A stretch of DNA of 64,000 nucleotides, taken from contig NZ_PYUD01000002.1 in the NCBI RefSeq assembly GCF_003028575.1, positions 434,001 to 498,000 on the forward strand. Direction: 5' to 3'. The notes beneath the pieces were generated by a model. It had not been told where the DNA came from. It worked only from the letters and a program-made list of their open reading frames with translations, and searched no databases. A program made the position numbers and the translations under genes. This document shows positions 26,632 to 34,574 of this stretch, in pieces (position 1 is the stretch's first letter; every line of letters starts with the position of its first letter). The DNA is from Halomonas urumqiensis (GTDB lineage Bacteria; Pseudomonadota; Gammaproteobacteria; Pseudomonadales; Halomonadaceae).

Positions 26632-27447
26632 ATGAATCACTGTGCACGAGTGGCGGGCCATTGCGGCCGCTGCGAGGGCGACTTGCCCTTTGAGTTTACC
26701 ATGGCGTTCCAGCCGATCGTCGATCTGGCCGCCGCACGGATCACCACCTATGAGGCCCTGGTACGTGGGCCTGGTGGAGAATCGGCGTGGAGCGTGCTCT
26801 CCAAGGTCACCGAGGACCTGCTCTATCGCTTCGACCAGGCATGCCGGGTACGCGCGATCGAGATGGCAAGCGAGCTTGGCATGGATGAGGCGCTTTCGAT
26901 CAACTTCCTGCCCAATGCGGTCTACGAGCCTTCGGCGTGCATACAGGCCACGCTCGAGGTGTCACGGCGAGTCGGCTGGCCGACGGAGCGCATCGTCTTC
27001 GAGATCACCGAGACCGAGAGGGTGAAGGATCGCGATCACCTGCGAGGGATCATCGACGCCTACCGCTCGATGGGCTTCACAACGGCCCTTGACGACTTCG
27101 GCAACGGCTACGCCAACCTCGATCTGCTCACCGACCTGCAACCCGACACGCTCAAGATCGACCGAGAGCTGGTGATGGGCTGTGATGGCGATAGGCGTCG
27201 CCAGGCGCTGCTGCACGGGGTCAGCCGGATTGCCGACGAGCTCGGTATCCAGTTGATTGCCGAAGGGGTCGAGACTCGCGAGGAAGCCCTATGGCTGGGG
27301 CGCGCGGGCATCACCCGCCAGCAGGGGTTTTTCTATGCCCGCCCGAAGGTGGCGTCGCTGGCTGGCGATCTAGGCGAGACCCTGGCCGAACTTCGCGACT
27401 GCCTGAGCCACGAGACGCCGGCCCGACACGGCTACTCAGCGCGATAG
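26632..27447 (+). CDS. EAL-domain cyclic-di-GMP phosphodiesterase
   Basis: This stand-alone EAL protein (271 residues) has the catalytic signature: YEALVRGPGG (about residue 40), EITETERVKD, LDDFGNGYANLDLL, KIDRELV and IAEGVETREEAL. It should hydrolyse c-di-GMP. The N-terminus has a compact cysteine cluster (CARVAGHCGRC) before the FEFTMAFQPIVD start of the domain, which could bind metal or respond to redox. It follows the second stator pair by 25 bases, so lowering c-di-GMP may be co-expressed with motor function. Its 3' end overlaps the convergent gene by 12 bases. Confidence 0.9.
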   Translation: MNHCARVAGHCGRCEGDLPFEFTMAFQPIVDLAAARITTYEALVRGPGGESAWSVLSKVTEDLLYRFDQACRVRAIEMASELGMDEALSINFLPNAVYEPSACIQATLEVSRRVGWPTERIVFEITETERVKDRDHLRGIIDAYRSMGFTTALDDFGNGYANLDLLTDLQPDTLKIDRELVMGCDGDRRRQALLHGVSRIADELGIQLIAEGVETREEALWLGRAGITRQQGFFYARPKVASLAGDLGETLAELRDCLSHETPARHGYSAR

Positions 27448-27813
27448 GCCATCAATCAGCCCCAGGAACGGCAGCACCGAGATGGCGATGATTGCCAGTG
27501 CCGCGATGGTGACCAGGCCCACCCGCAGCGGGTGTCGAAGCAGGCGCCCACCAAGGGTCGGTGCCTCGCCGCGCGAGGCCAGCCTGTCGCGCTCCTGGCG
27601 CATGCGTGCGCCCAGCGCCTCCTGGTAGTCGTCGAGCACCTGGCGAGCCGCTTCATACTGCGTCTCGTCGCGTAGCCAGATTGCCGCCACGCCAAGCCCC
27701 CAGAAGCCGGCTCGTGTCTCGTAAGTGTCGAAGCCATGGGCCTCGAGCAGCTGGCGAACCTCGACGATCTCCTCGTCGGGCACGTTGCTCAGTCGAAACA
27801 GCAGTCTAGCCAC
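27436..27813 (-). CDS. Small membrane protein, DUF6164-like
   Basis: The 125-residue protein has a ferredoxin-like N-terminal half (MARLLFRLSNVPDEEIVEVRQLLEAHGFDTYET, written here in parts: residues 1-33, then GFWGLGVAAIWLRDE) and one C-terminal membrane segment (GLVTIAALAIIAISVLPFLG). This layout matches a small halomonad/pseudomonad family I associate with DUF6164; its function is unknown. It is the last of four closely spaced minus-strand genes and overlaps the convergent EAL gene by 12 bases. Confidence 0.7.
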   Translation of the reverse strand: MARLLFRLSNVPDEEIVEVRQLLEAHGFDTYETRAGFWGLGVAAIWLRDETQYEAARQVLDDYQEALGARMRQERDRLASRGEAPTLGGRLLRHPLRVGLVTIAALAIIAISVLPFLGLIDGLSR

Positions 27814-27837
27814 GCGGGGACTCCCTCTGCGGGTGGT

Positions 27838-28416
27838 TCATGCGCCACCGGTCGCATCGAGCACCGTGATGCTGGCCGGGGCCAGCGGCTCGCGTTCCCG
27901 GTGGCCGGTCAATGGCGTGTCAGCAAGCGCGGTGAGTAGAATCTGCAGCGGGTCGCCATGGCTGACCAGCAGGATCGTCTCGTCACGATGGGCACGCTCC
28001 TGGGCGTCGATCACGCCACGCATGCGCTCGGCGACCCTCGCCACCGATTCCACGCCGTGCTCGCTGTGGCCAGGGTCATTGGCGTCCAGCGCCCATACCT
28101 CGGCATAGCGCGTGTCGGGCTCGCCCTCGAAGGTACCGAAATACCGCTCGCGCAGGCCGGTTTCGGCCTGCATGGCAAGCCCGAAGTGTGTCGCCACCCG
28201 GGCGGCCGTTTCGGTGGTGCGCAGGAAATCCGAGTGCAGCACAAGGCTGGGTACCGGCCAGTGCCAGTTCTCCATCAGCGCCTGGAGTTGGGCTTCCCCC
28301 TGGGGCGACAGGCCGAAGCCTTGCAGCGCATGCTGCGGTGTGCTGGCGATCACGCCCCGGGCATTGGCCTGGCTATGGCCGTGGCGCATCAACAAGTAGC
28401 GATTGTGCAGCGGCAT
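27838..28416 (-). CDS. Histidine phosphatase superfamily protein (phosphoglycerate-mutase-like)
   Basis: The 192-residue cytoplasmic protein opens with the catalytic RHG motif (YLLMRHGHSQANARG). It continues with LSPQGEAQLQAL, the substrate-pocket segment HSDFLRTTETA, the acid LRERYFGTFEG and the second catalytic His in LLVSHGDPLQILL. The fold suits small-molecule phosphatases such as alpha-ribazole phosphatase or a broad-specificity enzyme; the substrate cannot be read from sequence. It lies 12 bases after the cyclophilin gene and 24 before the DUF6164-like gene. Confidence 0.88.
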   Translation of the reverse strand: MPLHNRYLLMRHGHSQANARGVIASTPQHALQGFGLSPQGEAQLQALMENWHWPVPSLVLHSDFLRTTETAARVATHFGLAMQAETGLRERYFGTFEGEPDTRYAEVWALDANDPGHSEHGVESVARVAERMRGVIDAQERAHRDETILLVSHGDPLQILLTALADTPLTGHREREPLAPASITVLDATGGA

Positions 28417-28428
28417 GCTGGGCTCCGG

Positions 28429-29049
28429 TCACAGACGCTCGACGCGTTCGATCAGCACCGGCTCGGCCGGCACGTCCTGGAAGGGCCCACGGCTCGTGGT
28501 CGGGACGTCCTTGATGGCATCGACCACCTCCATGCCCTCGATCACCCGGCCGAATACCGCATAACCCCAGGTCCGGCCGGACTGGGGGCCTCGGTGGTCG
28601 AGAAAGCCATTGTCGGCCACGTTGATGAAGAACTGGGCGGTGGCGGAGTGCGGGTCGCCGGTGCGTGCCATGGCCAGGGTGCCACGCGTATTGGCCAGGC
28701 CGTTGTCGGCCTCGTTGGTGATCGGCTCGCGTGTCGGCTTCTGGTTGAAGTCAGCGTCGAAACCACCGCCCTGGATCATGAAGTCGTCGATTACCCGGTG
28801 GAACAGCGTGCCCTGGTAATGCCCTTCCTCCGCGTAGGCGAGGAAATTCTCGACACTGGCGGGCGCCTGGTCCTCGAAGAGTTCGATGGAGATGGGGCCT
28901 TGGCTGGTGTGCAGGATCACATCGGCGTCACTGGCCATGGCGGCCTGAATGCCGGCCAGGGCCGGAAGGCTGGCGGCCAGCAGTACTGAACGCAAGGCGC
29001 GGGGGATGAAGGAGGGCATCATTGGGGTCATGGGGCGGCGAGACAGCAC
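28429..29049 (-). CDS. Periplasmic cyclophilin-type peptidyl-prolyl isomerase
   Basis: The protein (206 residues) has a signal peptide ending about AGIQAAMA, then a single cyclophilin domain: [67 protein letters not shown] and [16 protein letters not shown]. The catalytic Arg of FHR and the QFFIN pocket are intact. It should catalyse proline isomerisation in periplasmic folding (PpiA-like). The precise start is uncertain because several ATGs occur in the first 11 codons. Confidence 0.9.
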   Translation of the reverse strand: MLSRRPMTPMMPSFIPRALRSVLLAASLPALAGIQAAMASDADVILHTSQGPISIELFEDQAPASVENFLAYAEEGHYQGTLFHRVIDDFMIQGGGFDADFNQKPTREPITNEADNGLANTRGTLAMARTGDPHSATAQFFINVADNGFLDHRGPQSGRTWGYAVFGRVIEGMEVVDAIKDVPTTSRGPFQDVPAEPVLIERVERL

Positions 29050-29093
29050 GATTGTGTCCTTGTCAGTGGGTTGGGAACAGAATACGCCGGGCT

Positions 29094-29717
29094 TTACCTG
29101 CTGTCAGGTACCTCGGCGGCCTGGCACTGGCGCTCGATACGCGCAAGCGCCTCATCGGCGCCCGCCAGGCTGAAGACCATGAACCAGGGGTCGTCCTCGC
29201 TGCGCATCAGGCGCAGGCGCAAGGTCTCGCCATGGCGCATCTCCTCGATCGACAGGGGCTGCTCGGGCAGGTGGAACTGCACGTAGAAGCCGCTGTCTCC
29301 GCGTTGGGTGATGAATTCCGCCTCGCCATTATGAATGGTCTCGTGGTCGACCCTGAGGTCGGCGGGAACGCGATTGACCACCTCGCTGTCAGGCTGGTGC
29401 TCGCCAAGGTCGACGCGCATCTCGAGCCACGGCAGGTCGCAGGCGCCGGGGGTCAGGTTGACGCTGAAGTGCGAATCGCTGTAGCTGTGGGCTTCCACGG
29501 CCCGCCAGTGGGTTTCCTCGCCGAGGGTCAGCGTCATCGACTGCCAGTGCTCATGGCGCTGGATATCGGTGGTGTTGAAGGTGGTGGCGTTGGCCAGCGG
29601 AATGGCGAGAAGCGCGGAAAGCAGTGCAAAAACGACAAGCGCCAAAGGCTTCGTTGCAACCGATCCACGCCGGAAGGCGCAGCGGGGGGACGCGGTCGCG
29701 ATGTAACGGTGGAACAT
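29094..29717 (-). CDS. Secreted protein of unknown function
   Basis: The 207-residue protein has a basic N-terminus, a hydrophobic stretch ([19 protein letters not shown]) and a likely cleavage after LANA, so it should be periplasmic. The mature part has two cysteines ([11 protein letters not shown] and [10 protein letters not shown]) that could form a disulfide, and is otherwise beta-rich and acidic. I recognise no family. It is the first of the four minus-strand genes, 44 bases ahead of the cyclophilin, which hints at an envelope role. Confidence 0.65.
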   Translation of the reverse strand: MFHRYIATASPRCAFRRGSVATKPLALVVFALLSALLAIPLANATTFNTTDIQRHEHWQSMTLTLGEETHWRAVEAHSYSDSHFSVNLTPGACDLPWLEMRVDLGEHQPDSEVVNRVPADLRVDHETIHNGEAEFITQRGDSGFYVQFHLPEQPLSIEEMRHGETLRLRLMRSEDDPWFMVFSLAGADEALARIERQCQAAEVPDSR

Positions 29718-29915
29718 GGGGCTGATTTCCTGGACCTGGGCGATGCGATGGTATCACTCGATGCCTTCGGAGCCGACCGGCCAAGACGTTGATTGCGCGC
29801 GATGTGGGCCATGGTTTACATGCTGATGCACAGCGTTGGTTGCCTGCCAAGGGGCATACCCAGTATCCTCTTTCTGGTTGAATTTCACTGCATCTGGTAC
29901 TTTCTCCACCGTTTT

Positions 29916-29952
29916 GGTCTATATGTTGTACCAGGTTCGCAACATGTCGTAC
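29916..29952 (+). promoter_or_regulatory. Two NrdR-box-like sites 21 bp apart
   Basis: Box 1 at 29916-29931 has the core CTATATGTTG (C at 29919) and box 2 at 29937-29952 has CAACATGTCG (C at 29940). The NrdR consensus core is CwAtATaTwG. The cores lie exactly 21 bp apart, two helical turns, the classic spacing for NrdR, the ATP-cone repressor of ribonucleotide reductase genes. They lie about 150 bp before nrdJa in the 386-bp gap. Confidence 0.6.
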
Positions 29953-30017
29953 CCGCTGCACGAGGCTTTCCGCCCTGCCGCCCGACGTCTTTCGAGCCTT
30001 TAGTCACTCTGCTTGTT

Positions 30018-30072
30018 GCACCTGACTTTTGTACCCTTAATTCCGCACCCTTAATTTTGCACCCTGAGTGCC
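30018..30072 (+). repeat. Four degenerate 13-14 bp tandem units in the nrdJa leader
   Basis: Units GCACCTGACTTTT (30018), GTACCCTTAATTCC (30031), GCACCCTTAATTTT (30045) and GCACCCTGAGTGCC (30059) follow one another directly. They end about 30 bases before the nrdJa start. No binding protein can be assigned. Confidence 0.6.
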
Positions 30073-30103
30073 AGCCCTCTTTCCTGCTTGCCGGAGACCC
30101 TGA

Positions 30104-32215
30104 ATGAGCACTTCCACCAAGCCCATGGCGTCATCCACCGAGGTGCCGATGCAGGCGCCTTCTCGCGATATCTGGGATTCCAAGTATCGACTCAAGGACC
30201 GGCATGGGCAGCCCGTGGACAAGGACGTGGCCGCCACCTGGGATCGCGTGGCGCGGGCCCTGGCGGAGGTCGAGGGCAAGCAGGCCGCCGAGTGGCTGCC
30301 GAAGTTCCGTTGGGCGCTCGAGAACGGCGCCATTCCCGCCGGGCGAATCACTTCCAATGCCGGTGCCGAGGCCTACAAGCCGGCGGTGAGCCTGATCAAC
30401 TGCACCGTTTCGCGCACCATCCGCGATTCCATGCACGACATCCTCGATTCGGTGGTGGATGCCGGCATGACCCTCAAGGCCGGCTGCGGGATCGGCTACG
30501 AGTTTTCGACCCTGCGCCACAAGGGGGCCTTCGTGTTCGGCGCCGGTGCCGGCACCAACGGCCCGCTGGCGTTCATGGATATCTACGACAAGATGTGCTT
30601 CACGGTGGCCTCGGCGGGCGGTCGGCGTGGTGCCCAGATGGGCACCTTCGATATCGGCCATCCCGACGTGCGCGACTTCATCGAGGCCAAGCGCGAGGCC
30701 GGCCGGCTACGCCAGTTCAACCTGTCGCTGCTGATCACCGACGAGTTCATGGAAGCGGTCAAGAACGACACCGACTGGCCGCTGGCCTTCCCGCTCCATG
30801 AGGGCGAGAAGGACGATGTCAGCGACGATGAACTGATCTACCGCGATTGGCCGGTGATCGAGGACGGCTATACCGTCGATGCCGAGGGCCGCGTGGCCTG
30901 CCGCGTCGTCGAGGTGATCCGTGCCCGCGAGCTGTGGGACACCATCATGGCGTCGACCTACGACTTCGCCGAACCGGGGTTCATTCTGATCGACCAGGTC
31001 AATCGCATGAACAACAACTGGTTCTGCGAGGAGATCCGCGCCACTAACCCGTGCGGCGAACAGCCCTTGCCCCCCGAGGGTGCGTGCCTGCTCGGTTCGG
31101 TGAACCTGACACGCTTCGTGATCGAGCCGTTCGGCAAGAAACCGCGCTTCGACTGGGAGCGCTACCGCGAGGTGGTGGCGATCTTCACACGGATGCTCGA
31201 CAACGTGGTGGAGATCAGTGGCCTGCCGCTTTCCGGCCAGCGCCGCGAGATCGAGGCCAAGCGCCGTCATGGCATGGGCTTTTTGGGCCTTGGCTCGACC
31301 CTGACCATGCTCAAGATTCCCTACGGTTCGCCCGAGTCGCTGGAATTCACCGAGGAAGTCAGCCGCCATCTGGCCATCGAAGGCTGGAAGCAGGCCCTGG
31401 AACTGTCGCGGGAGAAGGGCATGGCGCCTGCGCTCGCCGAGGATTACGCGATCACCCCCAGGATGCTGCGTGAACGCCCGGAACTGGCCAAGGACGGTTA
31501 CGAGGTGGGCGACAAGGTGCCGGGTCGCATCCTGCACGCCCGCTACAGCCGTTACATGCAGAAGGTCGCCGAGGTCGCTCCGGAGCTGGTGGCGAAGCTC
31601 GCCGAGCACGGCGCGCGCTTCACCCACCACAGCTCGATCGCGCCGACCGGCACCATCAGCCTGTCGCTTGGCAACAATGCCTCCAACGGTATCGAGCCGT
31701 CCTTCTCGCACCGCTACTTCCGCAACGTCATCCAGGCGGGCAAGAAGTCCAAGGAGCAGGTCGAGGTGGTGTCCTTCGAGCTTGCCGCCTATCGCCACTT
31801 CATCGCCAGTGACGCGGTGGAGAGCGACCTGCCCGAATACTTCATCACCGCCGACGCGGTGAGCCCCAAGCAGCACGTGGCGGTTCAGGCAGCGGCCCAG
31901 GTGTGGGTCGATTCGGCGATCTCCAAGACCGTCAACGTGCCCACCGATTTCCCCTTCGCGGCGTTCAAGGACCTGTACCTGGATGCCTACCAGAGCAAGC
32001 TCAAGGGCTGCACCACGTTCCGTTTCAACCCCGAGGCCTTCCAGGGCGTGCTGGTGCGCGAGGATGACCTGAAGAACACCACCTATGTCTTCGAGCTGGA
32101 GAATGGCGAGAGCGTCGAGCTCAAGGGTGACGAGAAGGTGGTCTACGATGGCGAGGAACACAACGCGGCGAACCTCTATGACGCGCTGAAGGAAGGCACC
32201 TATGGCAAGTGGTAA
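30104..32215 (+). CDS. nrdJa: Class II (adenosylcobalamin-dependent) ribonucleotide reductase, large part NrdJa
   Basis: This enzyme makes deoxyribonucleotides by a B12-generated thiyl radical and works with or without oxygen. The 703-residue protein contains the radical-site block TNPCGEQPLPPEG (Asn-Cys-Glu triad) and the redox cysteines in SLINCTVSRT and KGCTTFRFNPE. It also shows GCGIGYEFSTLR and SIAPTGTISLSLGNNASNG. The C-terminal electron-relay cysteines are missing because the enzyme is split: the C-terminal portion is the separate gene at 32405. The same split occurs in Pseudomonas aeruginosa (NrdJa/NrdJb). Two NrdR-like boxes upstream suggest NrdR control. GGAG precedes the ATG. Confidence 0.93.
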   Translation: MSTSTKPMASSTEVPMQAPSRDIWDSKYRLKDRHGQPVDKDVAATWDRVARALAEVEGKQAAEWLPKFRWALENGAIPAGRITSNAGAEAYKPAVSLINCTVSRTIRDSMHDILDSVVDAGMTLKAGCGIGYEFSTLRHKGAFVFGAGAGTNGPLAFMDIYDKMCFTVASAGGRRGAQMGTFDIGHPDVRDFIEAKREAGRLRQFNLSLLITDEFMEAVKNDTDWPLAFPLHEGEKDDVSDDELIYRDWPVIEDGYTVDAEGRVACRVVEVIRARELWDTIMASTYDFAEPGFILIDQVNRMNNNWFCEEIRATNPCGEQPLPPEGACLLGSVNLTRFVIEPFGKKPRFDWERYREVVAIFTRMLDNVVEISGLPLSGQRREIEAKRRHGMGFLGLGSTLTMLKIPYGSPESLEFTEEVSRHLAIEGWKQALELSREKGMAPALAEDYAITPRMLRERPELAKDGYEVGDKVPGRILHARYSRYMQKVAEVAPELVAKLAEHGARFTHHSSIAPTGTISLSLGNNASNGIEPSFSHRYFRNVIQAGKKSKEQVEVVSFELAAYRHFIASDAVESDLPEYFITADAVSPKQHVAVQAAAQVWVDSAISKTVNVPTDFPFAAFKDLYLDAYQSKLKGCTTFRFNPEAFQGVLVREDDLKNTTYVFELENGESVELKGDEKVVYDGEEHNAANLYDALKEGTYGKW

Positions 32216-32266
32216 GCCGGCAATGGTGCGGTTGCCAGCAGCGAGGGGCGCCGGGGATGAGCCGCA

Positions 32267-32329
32267 GAGGAGGTCCTACGCCATGGATGGCGTCGGTAGC
32301 GTACAAGGATGTATTGATAGCGCCTCCTC
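32267..32329 (+). other. Structured intergenic element between nrdJa and nrdJb
   Basis: The 189-bp gap contains nested inverted repeats: the outer arms GAGGAGG (32267-32273) and CCTCCTC (32323-32329), and an inner hairpin ACGCCA-TGGA-TGGCGT (32278-32293). Short open frames across the gap look non-coding. The dyads, and a feel of having seen similar intergenic sequences in halomonads, suggest a dispersed repeat or a structured mRNA element that sets the NrdJa:NrdJb ratio. Both are inference. Confidence 0.5.
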
Positions 32330-32404
32330 GAAGGGTCATTCCCGGAAACGCTCCGAGCGTCGCCAGCAAACTGCCATTCAACCCCTTTCAGCAGGAGCCG
32401 CCTG

Positions 32405-33157
32405 ATGGCCGTCGAAATCAACTCCAAGATCGTTTCCTACAGCGTCAAGAAGGCCGTGGAAGCGCCGCCGCTGCCTGATGAGAATCCGCTGACGGTGCGC
32501 ATTCCCTCGCGCCCCGAGGGCACCCTGGAAGCCGTATCGGAGAAGATCTCCTACGTCGGCGCCGAGGGCCGCAAGAAGGTCTACCTGCTGGTGTCGTTCA
32601 TGCCGGTGGAAGGCGTGTTGAACGGTAAGCGGGTGGTGATCGAGCGCCCGGTGGAGTTCTTCTTCCCCTCTGGGCAGCTCTCCAGCGAGCACCAGTGGAT
32701 CACCGCCACCATGCGCAGCCTGTCACTGGCGGCGCGGGGTGGTTATGTCACCCAGGCGGTGGCCGACCTGCGCAAGGTGGCATGGGACAAGGGCCTGGTG
32801 CGCTGCGGCATGAACCGCTGGGGCAAGCCGATGTTCCACGACTCCGAAGTCGCGGCCATCGCCTGGTCGATCCAGCAGATTCTCTACCGCCGCGGTTTCC
32901 TGGACATTGATGGCAACCAGGTGCCGGTGGAAGAGCTGGTGACCCGCTACGCCAAGCGTCAGGCCAGCGGCCACCTGTGGGTGCCGCCAACCGACGAGGA
33001 AATCGCCCAGGCCGAGCAAAGGGCCGAGCGCAGCGCCCACGCCAAGGGCGAAGGCCCAGCCGTGGTCGGCACCTGCCCGGAGTGCAATGGCGAGCTGATC
33101 ATGATGGATGGTTGCCCGACCTGCTACTCGGGGTGTGGCTGGTCCAAGTGTGGCTGA
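32405..33157 (+). CDS. nrdJb: Class II ribonucleotide reductase, small part NrdJb
   Basis: The 250-residue protein is the detached C-terminal region of a class II reductase. It contains RIPSRPEGTLEAVSEKI, FFPSGQLSSEHQWITATMRS and a cysteine-rich tail (CPECNGELIMMDGCPTCYSG then CGWSKCG) that re-reduces the active site or binds zinc. In P. aeruginosa NrdJb is required for NrdJa activity. It starts 189 bases after nrdJa across a structured gap rather than overlapping. The GGAG-containing site (CAGGAGCCGCCTG) precedes the ATG. Confidence 0.92.
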   Translation: MAVEINSKIVSYSVKKAVEAPPLPDENPLTVRIPSRPEGTLEAVSEKISYVGAEGRKKVYLLVSFMPVEGVLNGKRVVIERPVEFFFPSGQLSSEHQWITATMRSLSLAARGGYVTQAVADLRKVAWDKGLVRCGMNRWGKPMFHDSEVAAIAWSIQQILYRRGFLDIDGNQVPVEELVTRYAKRQASGHLWVPPTDEEIAQAEQRAERSAHAKGEGPAVVGTCPECNGELIMMDGCPTCYSGCGWSKCG

Positions 33158-33189
33158 GCCTCGGGTCCCTCCACGTCATGCAATACCAC

Positions 33190-33212
33190 CACGGGGCCCC
33201 AGGGGCCCCGTG
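33190..33212. terminator. GC-rich palindrome between convergent nrdJb and globin genes
   Basis: CACGGGGCCCC (33190-33200) and GGGGCCCCGTG (33202-33212) are perfect 11-bp arms around a single A. A real hairpin would open a few pairs for the loop. There is no T-run. Its place between convergent genes suggests a two-way terminator. Confidence 0.5.
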
Positions 33213-33244
33213 CTGCGTTCAGGGTGATGCGAATGCTGGCGGGC

Positions 33245-33697
33245 TCATTGCAGCGACATGATCTCGCCGTGCAGCTGGGCCAGCCGGCCGAGCAGTTGAT
33301 TGCGTGGCCCGCTCGGCACGCCCTGGTCGATCAGCGCCTGCTGCATGTGGGCAACCACGGCATTGAAGTGGGCATCGGTGAGGCCCATGTGCTGGTGGGC
33401 GCGGTCCATGGGCGGGCCTGTGTAGACGCAAGGCCCGTCACTGATCGCGCAGAGCTGTTCTTCCAGGGAGGCGACGAAGCGGTCGATGTTGCTGTTGGCG
33501 AAGAAGCCGACGATGTCGGGGTCATCGGCCAGGCGCAGGGTGAAGTCCTCGACGATGGCGGCCACGCCGGGCTCACCGCCGAGCTGCTGGTAGAGGGTGT
33601 CCTGGCGTTGCGCGCAGCCGCCGACCCACAGTGGCAGCATCACGATCAGCAACAGTGTGGTCAGGAACGGCAGTGTACTGGCGTGGCGAGAGGGCAT
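33245..33697 (-). CDS. Truncated-hemoglobin-like lipoprotein
   Basis: The 150-residue protein has a lipoprotein signal (VMLPLWVGGC, lipidation Cys about residue 28) followed by a group I truncated-globin domain: TLYQQLGGEPGVAAIVEDF, DRFVASLEEQLCAISDGP and the proximal-His region MDRAHQHMGLTDAHFNAVV. Globins of this fold bind heme and sense or detoxify O2 or NO. Tethering one to the envelope is unusual. It lies 13 bases after the DUF3034 gene and probably belongs to the same operon as the cupredoxin and GGDEF-EAL genes. Heme binding is inferred from the family. Confidence 0.82.
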   Translation of the reverse strand: MPSRHASTLPFLTTLLLIVMLPLWVGGCAQRQDTLYQQLGGEPGVAAIVEDFTLRLADDPDIVGFFANSNIDRFVASLEEQLCAISDGPCVYTGPPMDRAHQHMGLTDAHFNAVVAHMQQALIDQGVPSGPRNQLLGRLAQLHGEIMSLQ

Positions 33698-33710
33698 GGG
33701 GGCTCCGGCA

Positions 33711-34574
33711 TCAGAAGGCGACCTGCAGTGACAGATAACCGCCGCGCTGCGCCTCGAGGCCGGCGATGTCGCCGAGGTCGAGCCAGGCGCCGGTCAGCGA
33801 CAGGTGCTTGTTGAAGAAGTAGGCGGTGTAGACATCGCGCCAGTGATCCTCGCGGGCGAAGCCAAGGTTGTCCGGCTTCTGGCGGAACTCCATGCCGACC
33901 ACCCAGGAAGGGGTCAGGAACAGCCCCAGCGAGCCCTCCGCCACCACTGACCGGCCACGCTTCTCATCGCCACCGAAGCCAAGTAGCCCGCCCTGATTGG
34001 CGCGGGTCGAGCGCAGGGTCAGGTTGACCAGCAGGTTGCGGCCCGCCACGGCATCGAAGAACAGCTTGCTGCCGGCCAGGTAAAGGTCGTTGCCCTGGGT
34101 GTCGTGGGCGCCTACCGCGCGCGCCAGGCTCCCGTCAGCGAGGCGCTTGTGCTGCACCCCGGCACTCCAGATGCCCAGCGGGTGATAGAGCACGTCGCCG
34201 AACAAGCGTACCTTGAGGCCATGGATGTCCTGTTCGAGCTTGCCGCCCAGGGTGTCGAGCCCGAGGCGCTGGCGGGCGAACGACACCTCCACGCGATCCT
34301 GCCAGTTGGCGGCCACGCCACTCACGTCGAGCCGGAAGTCATCGAGCCGCGCCGCACCGCGGTTGGCGGTCACCGCCCATTCGCCTTCGCTTGCCGTGCC
34401 GGTCAGCACCGCCCATGGCGACAGGCCGCCCCCCGCCGCCCCCTCGATGGCGCTGACGCCACCGGTGGCCAGCAATCGGCTGCCGGCCATGGCCGCCGTC
34501 GGCAGGCCGAGGATCACCAGGCAGGCCAGGGCAAGCAGCGCCTGGCGGCGCATCGTCATGAAGCGTGGGGGCAT
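33711..34574 (-). CDS. DUF3034 outer-membrane-type beta-barrel protein
   Basis: The 287-residue protein has a signal peptide (LALACLVILGLPTAAMA) and a beta-rich mature part with alternating hydrophobic residues. It ends in the aromatic YLSLQVAF, typical of outer-membrane barrels. Blocks such as LLATGGVSAIEGAAGGGLSP and WRDVYTAYFFNKHLSLTGAW match my recollection of the DUF3034 family, whose function is unknown. The start ATG at 34574 shares one base with the stop of the GGDEF-EAL gene (TGATG), so translation is coupled; upstream frames would run into that gene. Confidence 0.78.
   Translation of the reverse strand: MPPRFMTMRRQALLALACLVILGLPTAAMAGSRLLATGGVSAIEGAAGGGLSPWAVLTGTASEGEWAVTANRGAARLDDFRLDVSGVAANWQDRVEVSFARQRLGLDTLGGKLEQDIHGLKVRLFGDVLYHPLGIWSAGVQHKRLADGSLARAVGAHDTQGNDLYLAGSKLFFDAVAGRNLLVNLTLRSTRANQGGLLGFGGDEKRGRSVVAEGSLGLFLTPSWVVGMEFRQKPDNLGFAREDHWRDVYTAYFFNKHLSLTGAWLDLGDIAGLEAQRGGYLSLQVAF

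Noticed and set aside
27436..27447. Functional antisense overlap between the EAL gene and the DUF6164-like gene
   Set aside because: The overlap is only 12 bases at convergent 3' ends, which is common in compact genomes.
30090..30104. B12-box-like GCCGGAGACC just before nrdJa, suggesting a cobalamin riboswitch
   Set aside because: Only the short match is present, it coincides with the ribosome binding site, and the long paired structure expected for a cobalamin riboswitch was not seen in the leader.
32202..32405. Small open frames through the nrdJa-nrdJb gap
   Set aside because: No ribosome binding site or codon bias, they overlap the end of nrdJa, and the DNA there is dominated by inverted repeats.
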